Shown: positions 38,459-48,923 of the stretch, in pieces
Layout of the letters: each line of letters starts with the position of its first letter
How positions within the stretch are numbered: the first letter of the stretch is position 1
Assembly (NCBI RefSeq): GCF_001482195.1
Contig: NZ_KQ759763.1
Span: 380,153 to 444,152 of the forward strand
DNA: 64,000 nt
Source: Luteimonas abyssi
GTDB taxonomy: Bacteria > Pseudomonadota > Gammaproteobacteria > Xanthomonadales > Xanthomonadaceae
Direction: 5' to 3'
Made by a program: the position numbers and the translations under genes
The notes under the pieces: generated by a model
The model's input: the letters and a program-made list of their open reading frames with translations, nothing else
Told to the model about the DNA's origin: nothing
The model's database searches: none

Positions 38459-39709
38459 ATGGATTACCCGTCCCCCAGTTCCTATGGCTACGCCGCCCGC
38501 ATCGCCTTCGTGGTCGAGCTGGCGGAGCACCTGCACGCCTACGGCACCACGGCGCAGCGTCTGGAAGGGGCGGTGATCGAGGTCGCGCAGAAGCTGGGTC
38601 TGGATTGCGAGCCCTGGGTGAACCCGACGGGGATGGTGCTGTCGTTCAGCGACCCGCACCGTCCGCCGGGCGACAGCGACACCACCCGGGTCATCCGGAT
38701 GTCGCCCGGTGAGGTCGACCTGTACAAACTCGGTGAGGTCGACCGTATCACCGAGGAAGTGGTGGCGGGGCGGCTGGGGCTGTCGGAAGGGCACTCCGCG
38801 CTGCTGGCACTGGAGCTGCGCCGCCCCGGCTGGCGCGGCAATCTCGTTCACGTACTCGCCTACGGCATGGTCGCCGCGGGTGTGGCCGGCCTGTGGCGGT
38901 TGCCCTGGCTGGATCTGGGCACCGCGGCCCTGATCGGATTGCTGATCGGGCAGCTCGATGTGGTCACCCGGCGCAGCAAGCGTCTGCGCGAAGCCTCCGA
39001 TGCGGTGGCCGGCATGCTCGCCGGCCTGGTCGCGATCGCCGTCGCGGCGCTGCTCGCGCCCTTGAACCTCAACACGGTGATCATCGCCTCGCTGATCGTG
39101 ATGCTGCCCGGCATGGCGCTCACCAATGCGGTCAACGAGTTGACCAGCCAGCACCTGGTGTCGGGGACCGCGAGGTTCGCCGGTGCGGTCACGACGGTGA
39201 TGAAGCTCACGGTGGGCACCATGATCGCGTTGACCGTCGCCCAGTTGATCGGTCTCGAACCGCAGGTGCGCGCCTGGCGCCCGCAGCCCGACTGGGTGGA
39301 ATGGGTCGCGCTGCTGGTGGCCGCGTTCGCGTTCGCCGTACTGTTCCGCGCAGGTCGCCGCGATTATCTGCTGGTGATGTCCGCGGCGATTTGCGGATAT
39401 CTCATTTCGCGCTATGTGGGCCTGGCACTGGGGGCTTCGATCGGCCTGTTCGCCTCGGCACTCACGATCACCGCGCTTGGCAACGGCTATGCGCGCTGGG
39501 CCAACCGGCCCGGCGCCATCGTGCGGGTGCCCGGCATCATCATGCTGGTGCCGGGCAGTGTCGCGCTGCGGGGGGTGCTGACCCTCTTCCAGCAGCAGGA
39601 CGTGGCCGTCGGCCAGCAAGCGATGCTCGGGGTGCTCAACATCATCCTGGCACTGCTGGCAGGACTGATTTTCGGCAACCTTCTGTTGCCGGCGCGCAAG
39701 AGCCTTTAA
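38459..39709 (+). CDS. ThrE-type threonine/serine exporter
   Basis: A 416-residue membrane protein joining both halves of the ThrE family. The soluble N-terminal part has the signature FVVELAEHLHAYGTTAQRLE and GMVLSFSDP. The membrane part has about ten spans with LASLIVMLPGMALTNAVNEL-like and ALGASIGLFASALTITALGN segments. A C-terminal PGIIMLVPGSVALRG block matches the second ThrE domain. It probably exports threonine or serine by proton motive force. ATG 38459 is preferred to GTG 38453. A biosynthetic thr operon lies 30 kb away in the same window. Confidence 0.85.
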   Translation: MDYPSPSSYGYAARIAFVVELAEHLHAYGTTAQRLEGAVIEVAQKLGLDCEPWVNPTGMVLSFSDPHRPPGDSDTTRVIRMSPGEVDLYKLGEVDRITEEVVAGRLGLSEGHSALLALELRRPGWRGNLVHVLAYGMVAAGVAGLWRLPWLDLGTAALIGLLIGQLDVVTRRSKRLREASDAVAGMLAGLVAIAVAALLAPLNLNTVIIASLIVMLPGMALTNAVNELTSQHLVSGTARFAGAVTTVMKLTVGTMIALTVAQLIGLEPQVRAWRPQPDWVEWVALLVAAFAFAVLFRAGRRDYLLVMSAAICGYLISRYVGLALGASIGLFASALTITALGNGYARWANRPGAIVRVPGIIMLVPGSVALRGVLTLFQQQDVAVGQQAMLGVLNIILALLAGLIFGNLLLPARKSL

Positions 39710-39787
39710 CGGCCATCTAAATAAATCGAGGCTCGAAATGCGCGGGGCCGAAGGGCCTGCATGGGCGGGTTCTGGCGGATCCCAACG

Positions 39788-39813
39788 AAAAACGCCGGCA
39801 TGGCCGGCGTTTT
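39788..39813. terminator. Bidirectional intrinsic terminator
   Basis: CGCCGGC (39793-39799) and GCCGGCG (39803-39809) form a stem with a 3-base loop, flanked by AAAAA on the left and TTTT on the right. It can end both the ThrE-type gene and the convergent H-NS-like gene. Confidence 0.85.
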
Positions 39814-39842
39814 CGAATCGGGTCCTGCGAGGGATGCACGGC

Positions 39843-40214
39843 TTACTTGATCAGAAAATCCTCGACCTTCTTGCCCTTGGCGACTTCGGCCGCCAGCCAG
39901 CGCGGTTGCTTGCCGCGACCGGTCCAGGTTTCGGTCTTGTTGCCGGGATTGCGGTACTTCGGTGCCACCTTCCCCAGCTTGCGGCCGGCGGCCGGGGCGG
40001 TGCCGGCAGTCTTGCTCGCGCGGCGCGGCGCGGCGGCCTTGCCCGAACCGAACAGTTCTTCGGCGGTATAACCCTCGGTCTTGAGCAGCGCTTCGACCTT
40101 GCGACGTACAGCGGCCGGAGACTTGCGCTTCTTGAGGGTGGTCTTGCGCTTCTTCGCCTGGTTGATCAGCGAATCCAGCTCGCGGGGGGAAAGTTGATTC
40201 AGATCGATGGCCAT
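39843..40214 (-). CDS. H-NS/XrvA-family nucleoid protein
   Basis: A 123-residue basic protein with an N-terminal helical oligomerisation segment (NQLSPRELDSLINQAKKRK). A Lys/Ala/Arg-rich linker leads to the H-NS-type DNA-binding core YRNPGNKTETWTGRGKQPRW near residues 87-106. In Xanthomonas the XrvA-type relatives silence AT-rich and virulence DNA. ATG 40212-40214. The AT-richer stretch before the adhesin gene (58960-59175) is a natural candidate target, by inference only. Confidence 0.9.
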   Translation of the reverse strand: MAIDLNQLSPRELDSLINQAKKRKTTLKKRKSPAAVRRKVEALLKTEGYTAEELFGSGKAAAPRRASKTAGTAPAAGRKLGKVAPKYRNPGNKTETWTGRGKQPRWLAAEVAKGKKVEDFLIK

Positions 40215-40482
40215 TCGGGGCTCCGGCTTAGGGGTTTTGGATGGGCCGTCCCTGGAGTATCCGGCGCATCATAATGCAAGGCCGCAGGCGATTACACCCT
40301 GTCGAATGGCAGGGGTGGGGCGGGAAATGAAAATGCGGCGGTCGGTCGCATAATCGATGCGTCATTCCCTTCGGCTTTCCCCGGGAGACGCCTGGGCGCA
40401 TGGGGCGACGGGCCGGCGGATGACCGGCCTCGCTGCCGACAACAGCGGAGAGCGCCAGGCGCCAGGCGCGCGTGGCGCGGTG

Positions 40483-42183
40483 TTACGCGGAAAGGCCGAG
40501 GCGGGCGCGCAGGCTGCCGCGATCGAGATTTTCGGCGGCATCGCCACGGCGGGCGCGATATTCGAACATGCCGGCCGCCAGGCCGCGCTCGGACACCACC
40601 ACCCGATGCGGAATCCCGATCAGCTCGATATCCGCGAACATCGCCCCGGGGCGCAGTCCGCGGTCGTCCAGCACCGCGTCCAGGCCCGCGTCGATCAGTT
40701 CGCGATGCAGGGCTTCCGCCGCCTCGATCACGTCCGGATTCTGTTTCGGGTTGATGACGCAGACCGCGACCTGCCAAGGCGCCATCGGCTCCGGCCAGAC
40801 GATGCCGGCGTCGTCGTGGCTCTGCTCGATGGCCGCGGCGACGATGCGCGACACGCCGATCCCGTAGCAACCCATGGCCGGGACCGCCGCCTTGCCCTGT
40901 TCGTCGAGCACGTGGAACCCCATGGCTTCCGCATAGCGCCGCCCGAGCTGGAACACGTGCCCGACCTCGATGCCGCGCACGAGCCGGAGCGTGCCGCCGT
41001 CGACGGCGCGATCCCCGGCGACGACATTGCGCAGGTCCGCGACCTGGTCGGGCTCGGGGAGGTCGCGACCCCAGTTGACGCCGGTCAGGTGATGGCCCGC
41101 GGCGTTCGCGCCGACGACGAAATCGGCCATGGCCGCCACTTCGCGATCGGCGACCACCCGCACCGGGCGGGCCGTCGCGACCGGGCCGAGAAAACCGGGC
41201 TCGCTGCCGAGATGGTCGGCGATTTCGCTTTCGGTCGCCATGCGGTAATCGCCCAGGCCCGGGAGCTTGGCGAGTTTGATTTCGTTGAGGGCGTGGTCGC
41301 CGCGGAGCAGGACGACGGTGAAACCGTCGCTGCCCATCACGGCCACGGTGCGGACGGTGCGAGCCAGCGCGATGCCGAGCAATTCGGCCACGGCTTCGCA
41401 GGTTTTCTGGGTCGGCGTGTCCACCCGCTGCATGGCGGCGCCGGGTGCCGGACGCGGTCTGGGCGCGGCGGCCTCGGCCATTTCCACGTTGGCCGCGTAA
41501 TCGGAGCCGGTGGACACCGCGATCGCGTCCTCGCCGGATTCCGCGAGGACCTGGAATTCGTGCGACGCGCTGCCGCCGATCGCGCCGGTATCGGCTTCCA
41601 CGGCCCGGAACTCGAGCCCGAGCCGGGTGAAAATACGCACGTAGGCGTCGTACATCGCCTGGTACTGGCGGGCCATGCCGGCATCGTCGATGTCGAACGA
41701 ATAGGCGTCCTTCATCAGGAATTCGCGCGCGCGCATCACGCCGAAGCGTGGACGGATCTCGTCGCGAAACTTGGTCTGGATCTGGAAGAAGTTGACCGGC
41801 AACTGGCGGTAACTGGACAGTTCCGCGCGGGCGAAATCGGTGATGACTTCTTCGTGGGTGGGGCCGTAGCAGTACCAGGATTCCTTGCGGTCCTGGAGTT
41901 TCAGCAACTGGCCGCCGAATTTCTCCCAGCGCCCGGTCTCCTCCCACAATTCGCGCGGTTGTACCGAAGGCATCAGCAACTCCACCGCGCCGGCCCGTTC
42001 CATTTCCTCGCGCACCACCATTTCGACCCGGCGCAGCACCCGCAGGCCCAGCGGCGACCAGGTATAGATGCCGGCGGCGAGCTTGCGGATCAGGCCCGCG
42101 CGCAACATCAGCCGGTGGCTGACGATTTCGGCATCGGCCGGTGTTTCCTTGCTGGTATGGAGGTGAAACTGCGACAGGCGCAT
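40483..42183 (-). CDS. proS: Prolyl-tRNA synthetase
   Basis: Class II synthetase of 566 residues that charges tRNA-Pro. It is the bacterial type with an inserted editing domain (about residues 225-400, including [14 protein letters not shown]). Motif 2 is in [19 protein letters not shown], and motif 3 contains GCYGIGVSR. The N-terminus [15 protein letters not shown] is typical. The anticodon-binding domain occupies the C-terminal 110 residues. ATG 42181-42183. The next gene upstream in the same direction encodes a DUF4124 protein. Confidence 0.96.
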   Translation of the reverse strand: MRLSQFHLHTSKETPADAEIVSHRLMLRAGLIRKLAAGIYTWSPLGLRVLRRVEMVVREEMERAGAVELLMPSVQPRELWEETGRWEKFGGQLLKLQDRKESWYCYGPTHEEVITDFARAELSSYRQLPVNFFQIQTKFRDEIRPRFGVMRAREFLMKDAYSFDIDDAGMARQYQAMYDAYVRIFTRLGLEFRAVEADTGAIGGSASHEFQVLAESGEDAIAVSTGSDYAANVEMAEAAAPRPRPAPGAAMQRVDTPTQKTCEAVAELLGIALARTVRTVAVMGSDGFTVVLLRGDHALNEIKLAKLPGLGDYRMATESEIADHLGSEPGFLGPVATARPVRVVADREVAAMADFVVGANAAGHHLTGVNWGRDLPEPDQVADLRNVVAGDRAVDGGTLRLVRGIEVGHVFQLGRRYAEAMGFHVLDEQGKAAVPAMGCYGIGVSRIVAAAIEQSHDDAGIVWPEPMAPWQVAVCVINPKQNPDVIEAAEALHRELIDAGLDAVLDDRGLRPGAMFADIELIGIPHRVVVSERGLAAGMFEYRARRGDAAENLDRGSLRARLGLSA

Positions 42184-42278
42184 CGGGATGCCGGGGCTGA
42201 TCGGGGCCGGGCATTGTGCCACGCGCTCCGACACCAGCGGCATGTCCAGCCGGTGGGGTTTCGCGGGGTTTCGACCGC

Positions 42279-42689
42279 TCAGTCGCAGTACGCGCGTGCC
42301 GCGGCCTGGGCGAAATCGAGCTGGGCTGCGCGCTCGCTGTCGGAAAGCACGCGCGGGGTGCCGCTGCCGTCGTCCTGCTGGACCTGCGCGTCGCTGGTCA
42401 GCGCGTCGATATTCGCCCTGGCGGTCTGGCACTGGGTGGCGCGGGGGTTTTCCTGCGGCCTGGCGGGCGCGGCGGTGGCGGTTGTCGAGACCGCGGGTGC
42501 GGCCGCGGGCGGGGTCACGCTGTGCTGGGTGATGCGGCGCTGGCTGTAGGCGCCGCTGGCCGGCGGGGTTTCCGAAAAGTGGGTCACGCCATTGGCGTCC
42601 TTCCACTGGTAGATCTCCTGGGCCACGGCGACGGCCGGCAGCAGCAGCGCGAAGACACCCAGGGCGAGCCCGGAAAGCGGAAAGCGCAT
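42279..42689 (-). CDS. DUF4124-domain exported protein
   Basis: A 136-residue protein with a signal peptide (residues 1-23, [16 protein letters not shown]). The DUF4124 motif [19 protein letters not shown] follows straight after. The rest is Ala/Thr/Pro-rich, with [14 protein letters not shown] and a C-terminal Cys. The family is common in proteobacteria and has no known role. ATG 42687-42689 is chosen for the signal peptide; a longer frame adds 13 residues. It may be co-transcribed with proS. Confidence 0.82.
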   Translation of the reverse strand: MRFPLSGLALGVFALLLPAVAVAQEIYQWKDANGVTHFSETPPASGAYSQRRITQHSVTPPAAAPAVSTTATAAPARPQENPRATQCQTARANIDALTSDAQVQQDDGSGTPRVLSDSERAAQLDFAQAAARAYCD

Positions 42690-42792
42690 GGCGGAAACTC
42701 CCTGAAGGCGTAGGCGGGATTGCAGCACCGCGGCCGCGGCGACGCAACCCGCGGCTTCCGCGAAGGGGGCCGCGTACCGCTAAACTTGGGCG

Positions 42793-43569
42793 ATGGATCA
42801 CGATCAGGACATCGCCGCAGCCCCGCGCCAGCGCGGCCGAGGCATCTATCTCCTGCCCAACCTGTTCACCACGGGCGGGTTGTTCGCGGGCTTCTTCGCG
42901 ATCATCGCCGCGTCGCAGGGGCGGTTCGGTGCGGCGTGCATGGCGATCTTCGTCGCCGCCATCCTGGATGGGGTGGATGGCCGGGTCGCCCGGCTCACCA
43001 ACACCCAGAGCGAGTTCGGTGTGCAGTACGACTCGCTGGCCGACCTGATCAGCTTCGGCATGGCGCCGGCGCTGGTCATGTACCACTGGGCGCTGATCGA
43101 GCTGCGCCTGGACGGTGCGACGCTCGGGCGGGTCGGTTGGCTGGCCGCGTTTCTCTACGCGGCCTGCGCTGCGTTGCGGCTGGCGCGCTTCAACAGTCAG
43201 GTCGCCACTGTCGACAAGCGGTGGTTCGTCGGTCTGGCCAGTCCGGCCTCCGCCGGGCTGGTGGCGAGTTTCGTCTGGACGTGCCACGAACTGGGTCTGC
43301 GTGGCGGCGAGTTGCGCTACGCCGCGCTCGCGGTGACCGTGATCGCGGGACTCGCCATGGTCAGCCGGATCCGTTACACCAGCTTCAAGGGCAGCGGCAG
43401 TGGACCGAAGGCGGATCGTGTGCCGTTCGTGGCCCTGCTGATCGCGGTGGCCGTATTGATCGCGCTGTGGATCGACCCCCCCAAGACCCTGCTGGCGGCC
43501 TCGTCGCTGTATCTGCTGTCGGGACCGGTGCAGTGGTTCTGGCGACGCCGGAGCGGAGCGACGGCGTGA
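42793..43569 (+). CDS. pssA: CDP-diacylglycerol-serine O-phosphatidyltransferase
   Basis: A 258-residue integral membrane enzyme that makes phosphatidylserine from CDP-diacylglycerol and serine. The CDP-alcohol transferase motif D-G-x2-A-R-x8-G-x3-D-x3-D is complete from residue 59 ([10 protein letters not shown], then [10 protein letters not shown]). About six to eight spans follow, with [18 protein letters not shown] near the start. It opens a run of tightly overlapping genes: the next start GTG lies in its last codons. Confidence 0.92.
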   Translation: MDHDQDIAAAPRQRGRGIYLLPNLFTTGGLFAGFFAIIAASQGRFGAACMAIFVAAILDGVDGRVARLTNTQSEFGVQYDSLADLISFGMAPALVMYHWALIELRLDGATLGRVGWLAAFLYAACAALRLARFNSQVATVDKRWFVGLASPASAGLVASFVWTCHELGLRGGELRYAALAVTVIAGLAMVSRIRYTSFKGSGSGPKADRVPFVALLIAVAVLIALWIDPPKTLLAASSLYLLSGPVQWFWRRRSGATA

Positions 43570-43832
43570 GTTGGGACGCGGCCCAGCGCGATGCCCTGTC
43601 CGCGTTCGGCTATCGGCTCTATCGGCGCGTCGGAGAGGCGGGTGCCGATGCCGGTGCACCTCCGGACGATCCGTTGTCGCGAGCGCTGTTGCGGGCGGCC
43701 GGCCGGTCGCTCGACGATCCCGAGGCCGCCCGGTTGTGCCGCGAGTGGCCGGCGGTCGCGCAGTTGCGCGACGCCGCGGCCAAGCGCGCGTTGTGGCCGC
43801 GCCTGCGCGCACTCCGGAGCCGCGCGCCGTGA
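43566..43832 (+). CDS. Candidate mini DNA polymerase III psi subunit (HolD-like)
   Basis: An 88-residue protein starting at GTG 43566, overlapping pssA by 4 bases and rimI by 4 bases. Two parts resemble E. coli HolD, whose gene also precedes rimI. These are an N-terminal [14 protein letters not shown], like the start of psi, and a C-terminal [18 protein letters not shown], like the terminal psi helix with its conserved L-R and A-L-W. The middle is about 50 residues shorter than in E. coli psi. Psi links the clamp loader to chi; holC (chi) lies 5 kb downstream. Coding potential is supported by the double overlap. The HolD call is inference. Confidence 0.6.
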   Translation: MSWDAAQRDALSAFGYRLYRRVGEAGADAGAPPDDPLSRALLRAAGRSLDDPEAARLCREWPAVAQLRDAAAKRALWPRLRALRSRAP

Positions 43833-44401
43833 GCGCCCGCGCGATCGGGGGCGATCCTCCGTTGCCGTTGCGGCCGATGCGCGAGGACGATCTCGACGCG
43901 GTCATGGCGGTGGAGCGTCGCGCCTATCCGTTTCCCTGGACACAGGGCATTTTCCGCGACTGCCTGCGCGCCGGTTATCAGGCGTGGTTGCTCCACGACG
44001 GGGCGACGCTGATCGGCTATGGCGTCCTGAGCCTCGCTGCGGACGAGGCGCATGTCCTCAACGTCTGCGTGGATCCGTCGACGCAACGGCGCGGTCACGG
44101 CCGTCGCCTGCTGCGCACGTTGCTGCGAATCGCCCGCGCGCAGGGCGCGCAGCGTGTGTTCCTGGAAGTGCGTCCTTCCAATCCCCACGCGGTCGCGCTC
44201 TACCACGACGAAGGTTTCAACGAGATCGGCCGGCGGCCGCGTTACTACCCGGCCGCGAACGGCCGCGAGGATGCGATCGTCATGGCGCTCGAACTGATGC
44301 CCGAGCCGGAGATCGACGCGACGCGTGATGCGATGCCCGAAACAGGGTCCGGGCCGGACCCGCGGACGCCGCCCGGAGCGCCGGCCGAGCCGGCGCGCTG
44401 A
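43829..44401 (+). CDS. rimI: Ribosomal protein S18-alanine N-acetyltransferase
   Basis: A GNAT acetyltransferase of 190 residues, RimI type. The acetyl-CoA loop is [19 protein letters not shown] (V/C-x-x-x-x-R-x-x-G-x-G pattern). [22 protein letters not shown] and the RPRYYP end of the core are RimI hallmarks. RimI acetylates ribosomal protein S18. The last 40 residues are a Pro/Glu/Ala tail not present in E. coli. GTG 43829 overlaps the stop of the small gene upstream, so pssA, the holD candidate and rimI form one unit. Confidence 0.9.
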   Translation: MSARAIGGDPPLPLRPMREDDLDAVMAVERRAYPFPWTQGIFRDCLRAGYQAWLLHDGATLIGYGVLSLAADEAHVLNVCVDPSTQRRGHGRRLLRTLLRIARAQGAQRVFLEVRPSNPHAVALYHDEGFNEIGRRPRYYPAANGREDAIVMALELMPEPEIDATRDAMPETGSGPDPRTPPGAPAEPAR

Positions 44402-44471
44402 CGATCGGCGACGGCGTCGAGCGGGTCACGGAGAGCGGCCGGGTTCCGCGCGGATGGATGCAGTCCCCGGC

Positions 44472-45584
44472 TCAGCCGCTGCGGCGCCGGAACAGGAAGA
44501 ACGACACCGCCATCATCAGCAGCGGTGGCATCAGGTACGCGATCCTGAAGTCGAACCGGTAGACGCCGGCCATGCGCACGAACTGGTTCTGCAGCAGCCA
44601 GAAGCCCAGGGCGAACACCACACCGATGAACAGCCGCCGGCCGAGGCCTCCGCTGCGCAGGCTGCCGAATGCGAACGGAATCGCCGCCAGGCACAGCGCG
44701 AGCACATTGAATGGATAGAACCAGCGCCCCCAGTAGTGCTCTTCGTACTCGGCGGCATCCAGGCCGTTGCGCTGGCGATAGTCGATGCCGCGCCTGAGGT
44801 CGGCCGCGGTCTGGTAGCGCGGTCGCCATAGATTGCCCGCGGTGGCCAGCGAGGCCGCATCGAGCTGCGATGTCCAGGTTTCTTCCATGGCTTCGGTCTG
44901 GGTGACCGATCGCTCCTCGAACCAGGTCCGATCCACGCCGCGCAGCAGCCAGCCGTCGCCGGTGTGCTCGGCCACGTCGGCACGCGCCACCGAGACCAGG
45001 CGGCCGTCGTCGTCGAATTCGAACAGGCGCACGTCGCCGAGTTCCAGCCAGTTGCGGCCGGCCTCGCTGCGCTGCTGACCGATCTGGGCGTTGAGGAAGG
45101 TGTTGCCCTCGCGGGCCCATAGCCCCGAGTAGCGCGCGACGACGAGATCGTTGGAGCGCGCGGCCGCTTTCATCGTGTCGCCGGAACGCTGCGCCCACGG
45201 GGCGAGGGTCTCGCCGTTGACGATCATCAGGGCGGTCAGCAGGGTCAGCGGTACCGCGGCCGCCAGTGCGATGCGCCGCCGCGACAGGCCCAGCGCCCGC
45301 AGGGCGGTCAGTTCGGAGGTCGCCGCCAGCTGTCCCAATCCCATCAGCGACCCGATCACCGCGGCGGTCGGAAACATCATGTAGGCGCGCCGAGGCACGG
45401 TGTAGAGCACGTAGGTCAGCGCCGACACGGTGGTGTAGCCGCCTTCGCCGATGTTGTCGATCTCCGACAGCAGGCCGCTGACCACGAGGTCCACGCCGAC
45501 CAGGACCGCCCAGGTCAGCAGGACGGTGACGATCACCGTGCGGGCGACGTAGAGCGTATGCAGGCCGGGCAGCAGGCGGGTCAT
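44472..45584 (-). CDS. lptG: LPS export ABC permease LptG
   Basis: A 370-residue permease of the LptB2FG complex, which extracts lipopolysaccharide from the inner membrane. It has an N-terminal span followed by IDNIGEGGY-type sequence, then YVLYTVPRRAYMMFPTAAVIG and ELTALRALGLSRRRI, the coupling helix. A periplasmic beta-jellyroll of about 150 residues (WAREGNTFLNAQ) is followed by three C-terminal spans. It overlaps lptF by 4 bases. The order lptF-lptG divergent from pepA is the standard gammaproteobacterial arrangement. Confidence 0.95.
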   Translation of the reverse strand: MTRLLPGLHTLYVARTVIVTVLLTWAVLVGVDLVVSGLLSEIDNIGEGGYTTVSALTYVLYTVPRRAYMMFPTAAVIGSLMGLGQLAATSELTALRALGLSRRRIALAAAVPLTLLTALMIVNGETLAPWAQRSGDTMKAAARSNDLVVARYSGLWAREGNTFLNAQIGQQRSEAGRNWLELGDVRLFEFDDDGRLVSVARADVAEHTGDGWLLRGVDRTWFEERSVTQTEAMEETWTSQLDAASLATAGNLWRPRYQTAADLRRGIDYRQRNGLDAAEYEEHYWGRWFYPFNVLALCLAAIPFAFGSLRSGGLGRRLFIGVVFALGFWLLQNQFVRMAGVYRFDFRIAYLMPPLLMMAVSFFLFRRRSG

Positions 45585-46666
45585 GCGGCGACCCTCCGGC
45601 GGCGGCCGGGCTGACCATCGCGCGCATAACTCCAGATGCCGAGGGCCAGCAGTGGCAGCAGCAACCACCATAGGCCGATACCGGCGCCGATCTTGCCGTC
45701 GGCGATCCAGTCCTGCCCGAGCATCATCAGGTTCACCGAGACGAAATAGCCGAGGAAGGCCAGCATGGTGCGGCCGTAGCGCGATTGTCGCGGCGGGCTT
45801 CGCGCCAGCGGTACCGCCATCAGCGCGAACGCCAGCGCCAGCAGTGGCGGTGCGATCCGGAAATGCAGTTCGGCGCTGGCCTCGGGGCGGTCGTCGCCGA
45901 ACAGGGCCAGGGTGGAGGCGGTCGCGGGGTCGTCCTCGTCGCGCCGGCCATCGGCATCGGGCAACTGCAGCTCATTGCTGGCGAAGCGCATCATCCGGAA
46001 ATCCATGCCCTCGCGCAGCGGCCCTTCGACCCGGAAGCCGTCGCCGAGCTCGAGAAACCGGTCGCCACTGTCCTCGACCTTCAGCTCGCCGGTCGCGGCG
46101 GTGGTGACGTCCATGCGGTCCTCGTCCTGCTGGTAGACGAAGACGCGCGCCATGTGGCTGCCGTCGTTGGACATGCCGCCCATGTAGACCACGCCGCGGC
46201 CGCCGGGCAGTTCGACGAACCGGCCGGCATCGAGGCCCGCCAGCAGCAGGCTGCGGTTGCCGGCCTCGACCATCCGCTGGGAATAGTCGCGCGCCCAGGG
46301 CCCCAGCCAGAGCGAACACAAGGCGATGAAGCCGACCATCGGCACCACGAGCATCAGCACCGGCCGCAGCAGACGGCGCGGGCCGACGCCGGTGGCGGTG
46401 AGGACCGGCATCTCCGAGTCGCGGTACAGGCGGCCGACCGACAGCAGCAGGCCGATCATCAGACCCAGCGGCAGGATCAGCGGCAGATAGTTGAGCACCT
46501 GCAGGCCGAGCTGCGACAGCATCAAGCCAGCCGGCACCCGGCCGCGCGCGATGTCGCCGAGGACATCGGCGAACACGCCGCCGAGGCTGACCACCATGAG
46601 CACCACCAGGGCCGCGAAGGTGGCCTGGGCGAATTCGCGGAACAGGTAGCTGTCGAGCTTCGGCAT
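45581..46666 (-). CDS. lptF: LPS export ABC permease LptF
   Basis: A 361-residue partner of Lpt[20 protein letters not shown] is a typical LptF start, followed by [29 protein letters not shown] with the coupling region. A periplasmic domain contains ERHIEAR-like acidic strands ([20 protein letters not shown]). Three C-terminal spans follow. Only 168 bases separate its start from pepA on the other strand, a shared promoter region. Confidence 0.95.
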   Translation of the reverse strand: MPKLDSYLFREFAQATFAALVVLMVVSLGGVFADVLGDIARGRVPAGLMLSQLGLQVLNYLPLILPLGLMIGLLLSVGRLYRDSEMPVLTATGVGPRRLLRPVLMLVVPMVGFIALCSLWLGPWARDYSQRMVEAGNRSLLLAGLDAGRFVELPGGRGVVYMGGMSNDGSHMARVFVYQQDEDRMDVTTAATGELKVEDSGDRFLELGDGFRVEGPLREGMDFRMMRFASNELQLPDADGRRDEDDPATASTLALFGDDRPEASAELHFRIAPPLLALAFALMAVPLARSPPRQSRYGRTMLAFLGYFVSVNLMMLGQDWIADGKIGAGIGLWWLLLPLLALGIWSYARDGQPGRRRRVAA

Positions 46667-46834
46667 CGTGGGGTGGGTTGCTTTAGACTAGGGGGTCCAT
46701 TCCCGGACGCCGCGCCGGGTCGGCCGAAGGGCCGCCGCCGGTGCCGCCGCGATCGAGAGCGCCTCATTGTAGGGAATGGCCGTAAAGAAAGTGCCGAGCG
46801 CGGCTCACACCCTCCTGCAACCGGAATTTCGTCG

Positions 46835-48316
46835 ATGACCCTCGAATTCACCCTGAACCAGCACGCCCCCGCCACCGTCGAAACCGGCTGCATCGTGGTC
46901 GGCCTGTTCGCCGACAAGCGCCTGTCCCCGGCGGCGCAGGCGCTGGATGCGGCCTCGGGTGGCCGGCTGGCGAAGCTGGTCGAACGTGGTGATCTGGCCG
47001 GCCGGGCGGGGCAGGTGGCGATGCTGCACGACCTCGACGGCGTGACCGCGCCACGGGTACTGGTGGTCGGCCTCGGCGAGGCGGGCAAGTTCGGCGTGTC
47101 GCAATACCTCAAGGTCGTGGGTGACGCGGTGCGCGCGCTGCGCAGCGGTCCGGTCGAGACCGCGCTGTTCACCCTCAGCGAGCTGGACGTGCCCGGCCGC
47201 GATGCCGCGTGGCGCATCCGCCAGGCGGTGGTTGCCGCCCAGCACGCGGCCTATCGCTACACCGCCACGCTCGGCGAGCAGAACCGCAAGCGCGACGAGC
47301 CCGGCCTGCGCCAGTTCGTCGTGGCCGGCGACGACGCCGACGCGCTCGCGCAGGGCCGTGCGATCGCCAACGGCGTCGAGTTCGCCCGGGAGCTCGGCAA
47401 CCTGCCGCCGAACATCTGCACGCCGGCTTACCTGGCCGAGCAGGCGCAGGCGTTCGCCGCGCGCTTCGACAAGGCCGGCTGCACCGTGCTGGAGCGCGAG
47501 CAGATGGAGGCGCTGGGGATGGGGGCGCTGCTGGCAGTGGCCCGCGGCTCGGCCAACACCCCGCGCCTGATCGTGCTGGAGTGGAACAACGGTGGCGATG
47601 CCAAGCCCTACGTGCTGGTCGGCAAGGGCATCACCTTCGACACCGGCGGCGTGAACCTCAAGACCCAGGGCGGTATCGAGGAAATGAAGTTCGACATGTG
47701 CGGTGCCGCGACCGTGATGGGCGCCTTCGTGTCCGCCGTCGGGCTCGATCTGCCGATCAACCTGCGGGTGGTGGTGCCGGCGGTGGAGAACGCGATCGAC
47801 GGCAACAGCTACCGGCCGTCGGACGTGCTGACCAGCATGTCGGGCAAGACGATCGAGATCGGCAACACCGACGCCGAGGGTCGGCTGATCCTGTGCGACG
47901 CGCTGACCTACGCGCAGCGGTTCGAGCCGCACGCGCTGGTGGACGTCGCCACGCTGACGGGTGCCTGCATGGTCGCGCTGGGCACCCACGCCAGCGGCCT
48001 GATGACCAAGCACGACGACCTGTCCGAGGAGCTGCTGGCCGCGGGCGAAGCGGTCTTCGACCGCGCCTGGCGCCTGCCGCTGTGGGACGAGTACCAGGGG
48101 TTGCTGGACTCCGCGTTCGCCGACGTCTACAACATCGGCGGTCGCTGGGGCGGCGCGATCACCGCCGGCTGCTTCCTGTCGCGTTTCGCCGAAGGCCAGC
48201 GCTGGGCGCATCTGGACATCGCCGGCAGCGGCAGCCAGAGCGGCAAGCTCGGCATGGCGACCGGTCGCCCGGTCGGCCTGCTGTCGCAGTGGCTGATGGA
48301 ACAGGCCGCGCGCTGA
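46835..48316 (+). CDS. pepA: Leucyl aminopeptidase (PepA, M17)
   Basis: A cytosolic M17 aminopeptidase of 493 residues using two metal ions. The signature NTDAEGRL is at 344-351. Metal and active-site residues lie in [15 protein letters not shown] and [13 protein letters not shown]. In E. coli PepA also binds DNA as an accessory factor of Xer recombination and of carAB control. An xerD gene lies 4 kb downstream, though such linkage is not needed for function. ATG 46835 lacks a strong RBS. Followed by holC and valS in the usual order. Confidence 0.95.
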   Translation: MTLEFTLNQHAPATVETGCIVVGLFADKRLSPAAQALDAASGGRLAKLVERGDLAGRAGQVAMLHDLDGVTAPRVLVVGLGEAGKFGVSQYLKVVGDAVRALRSGPVETALFTLSELDVPGRDAAWRIRQAVVAAQHAAYRYTATLGEQNRKRDEPGLRQFVVAGDDADALAQGRAIANGVEFARELGNLPPNICTPAYLAEQAQAFAARFDKAGCTVLEREQMEALGMGALLAVARGSANTPRLIVLEWNNGGDAKPYVLVGKGITFDTGGVNLKTQGGIEEMKFDMCGAATVMGAFVSAVGLDLPINLRVVVPAVENAIDGNSYRPSDVLTSMSGKTIEIGNTDAEGRLILCDALTYAQRFEPHALVDVATLTGACMVALGTHASGLMTKHDDLSEELLAAGEAVFDRAWRLPLWDEYQGLLDSAFADVYNIGGRWGGAITAGCFLSRFAEGQRWAHLDIAGSGSQSGKLGMATGRPVGLLSQWLMEQAAR

Positions 48317-48377
48317 GCCGCGGCGCCGGCCCCGGTCCGCGCGCGGACCGGAGACCGGCGCTTCCGGAGGACCCGAC

Positions 48378-48809
48378 ATGCCGCGTGCCGACTTCTACCT
48401 GATCGCCAAGCCCCGCTTCCGCGACGACCCGTTGCGGCTGGTCGCCGAACTCGCGCGCAAGGCCTACGACGCCGACCTCTGGACCTTGGTGCTCGCGCGC
48501 GATCGCGCCCAGGCCGAGGCGCTGGACGACCAGCTCTGGGACATGGGCGACGAGGTCTTCATCCCGCACCAGATCGCCGGCGCCGAGGCCGACGAGGACG
48601 ACGAGGTCTGTCCGGTGCTGATCGCCACGCCGGAGTTCGACCCGCCGGGACGCCCCGTGGTGATCAACCTGCGCGACGATGCCGTGCCCGACGGCTTCGA
48701 GCGTGTGCTCGAGGTGGTGCCGGCGGACCCGTCCGCCCGCGAGCCGCTGCGCGCGCGCTGGAAGCAGTACAAGGCGCGCGGCATCGAGCCGAACAAGTAC
48801 GACATGTAG
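48378..48809 (+). CDS. holC: DNA polymerase III chi subunit
   Basis: A 143-residue HolC that links the clamp loader to single-stranded DNA-binding protein. The start RADFYLIAKPRF, the central LWTLVLARDRAQAEALDDQLWDM, FIPHQIAG and VVINLRDDAVPDGFERVLEV match the family. It lies between pepA and valS as in E. coli. Its obligate partner psi has no full-length gene in the window; the 88-codon gene at 43566 is the candidate. RBS GGAGG at about 48366. Confidence 0.93.
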   Translation: MPRADFYLIAKPRFRDDPLRLVAELARKAYDADLWTLVLARDRAQAEALDDQLWDMGDEVFIPHQIAGAEADEDDEVCPVLIATPEFDPPGRPVVINLRDDAVPDGFERVLEVVPADPSAREPLRARWKQYKARGIEPNKYDM

Positions 48810-48923
48810 ACCCGTCGCGCGCGCCCGCCGTCGCGGCGGCGATTCGAATCGCCCCGTGCCGGTCCGGCGTCCGCATCGCGACGACCTTCCCCTTCACCGC
48901 GTCACCGGACACGACCCGTCGCC

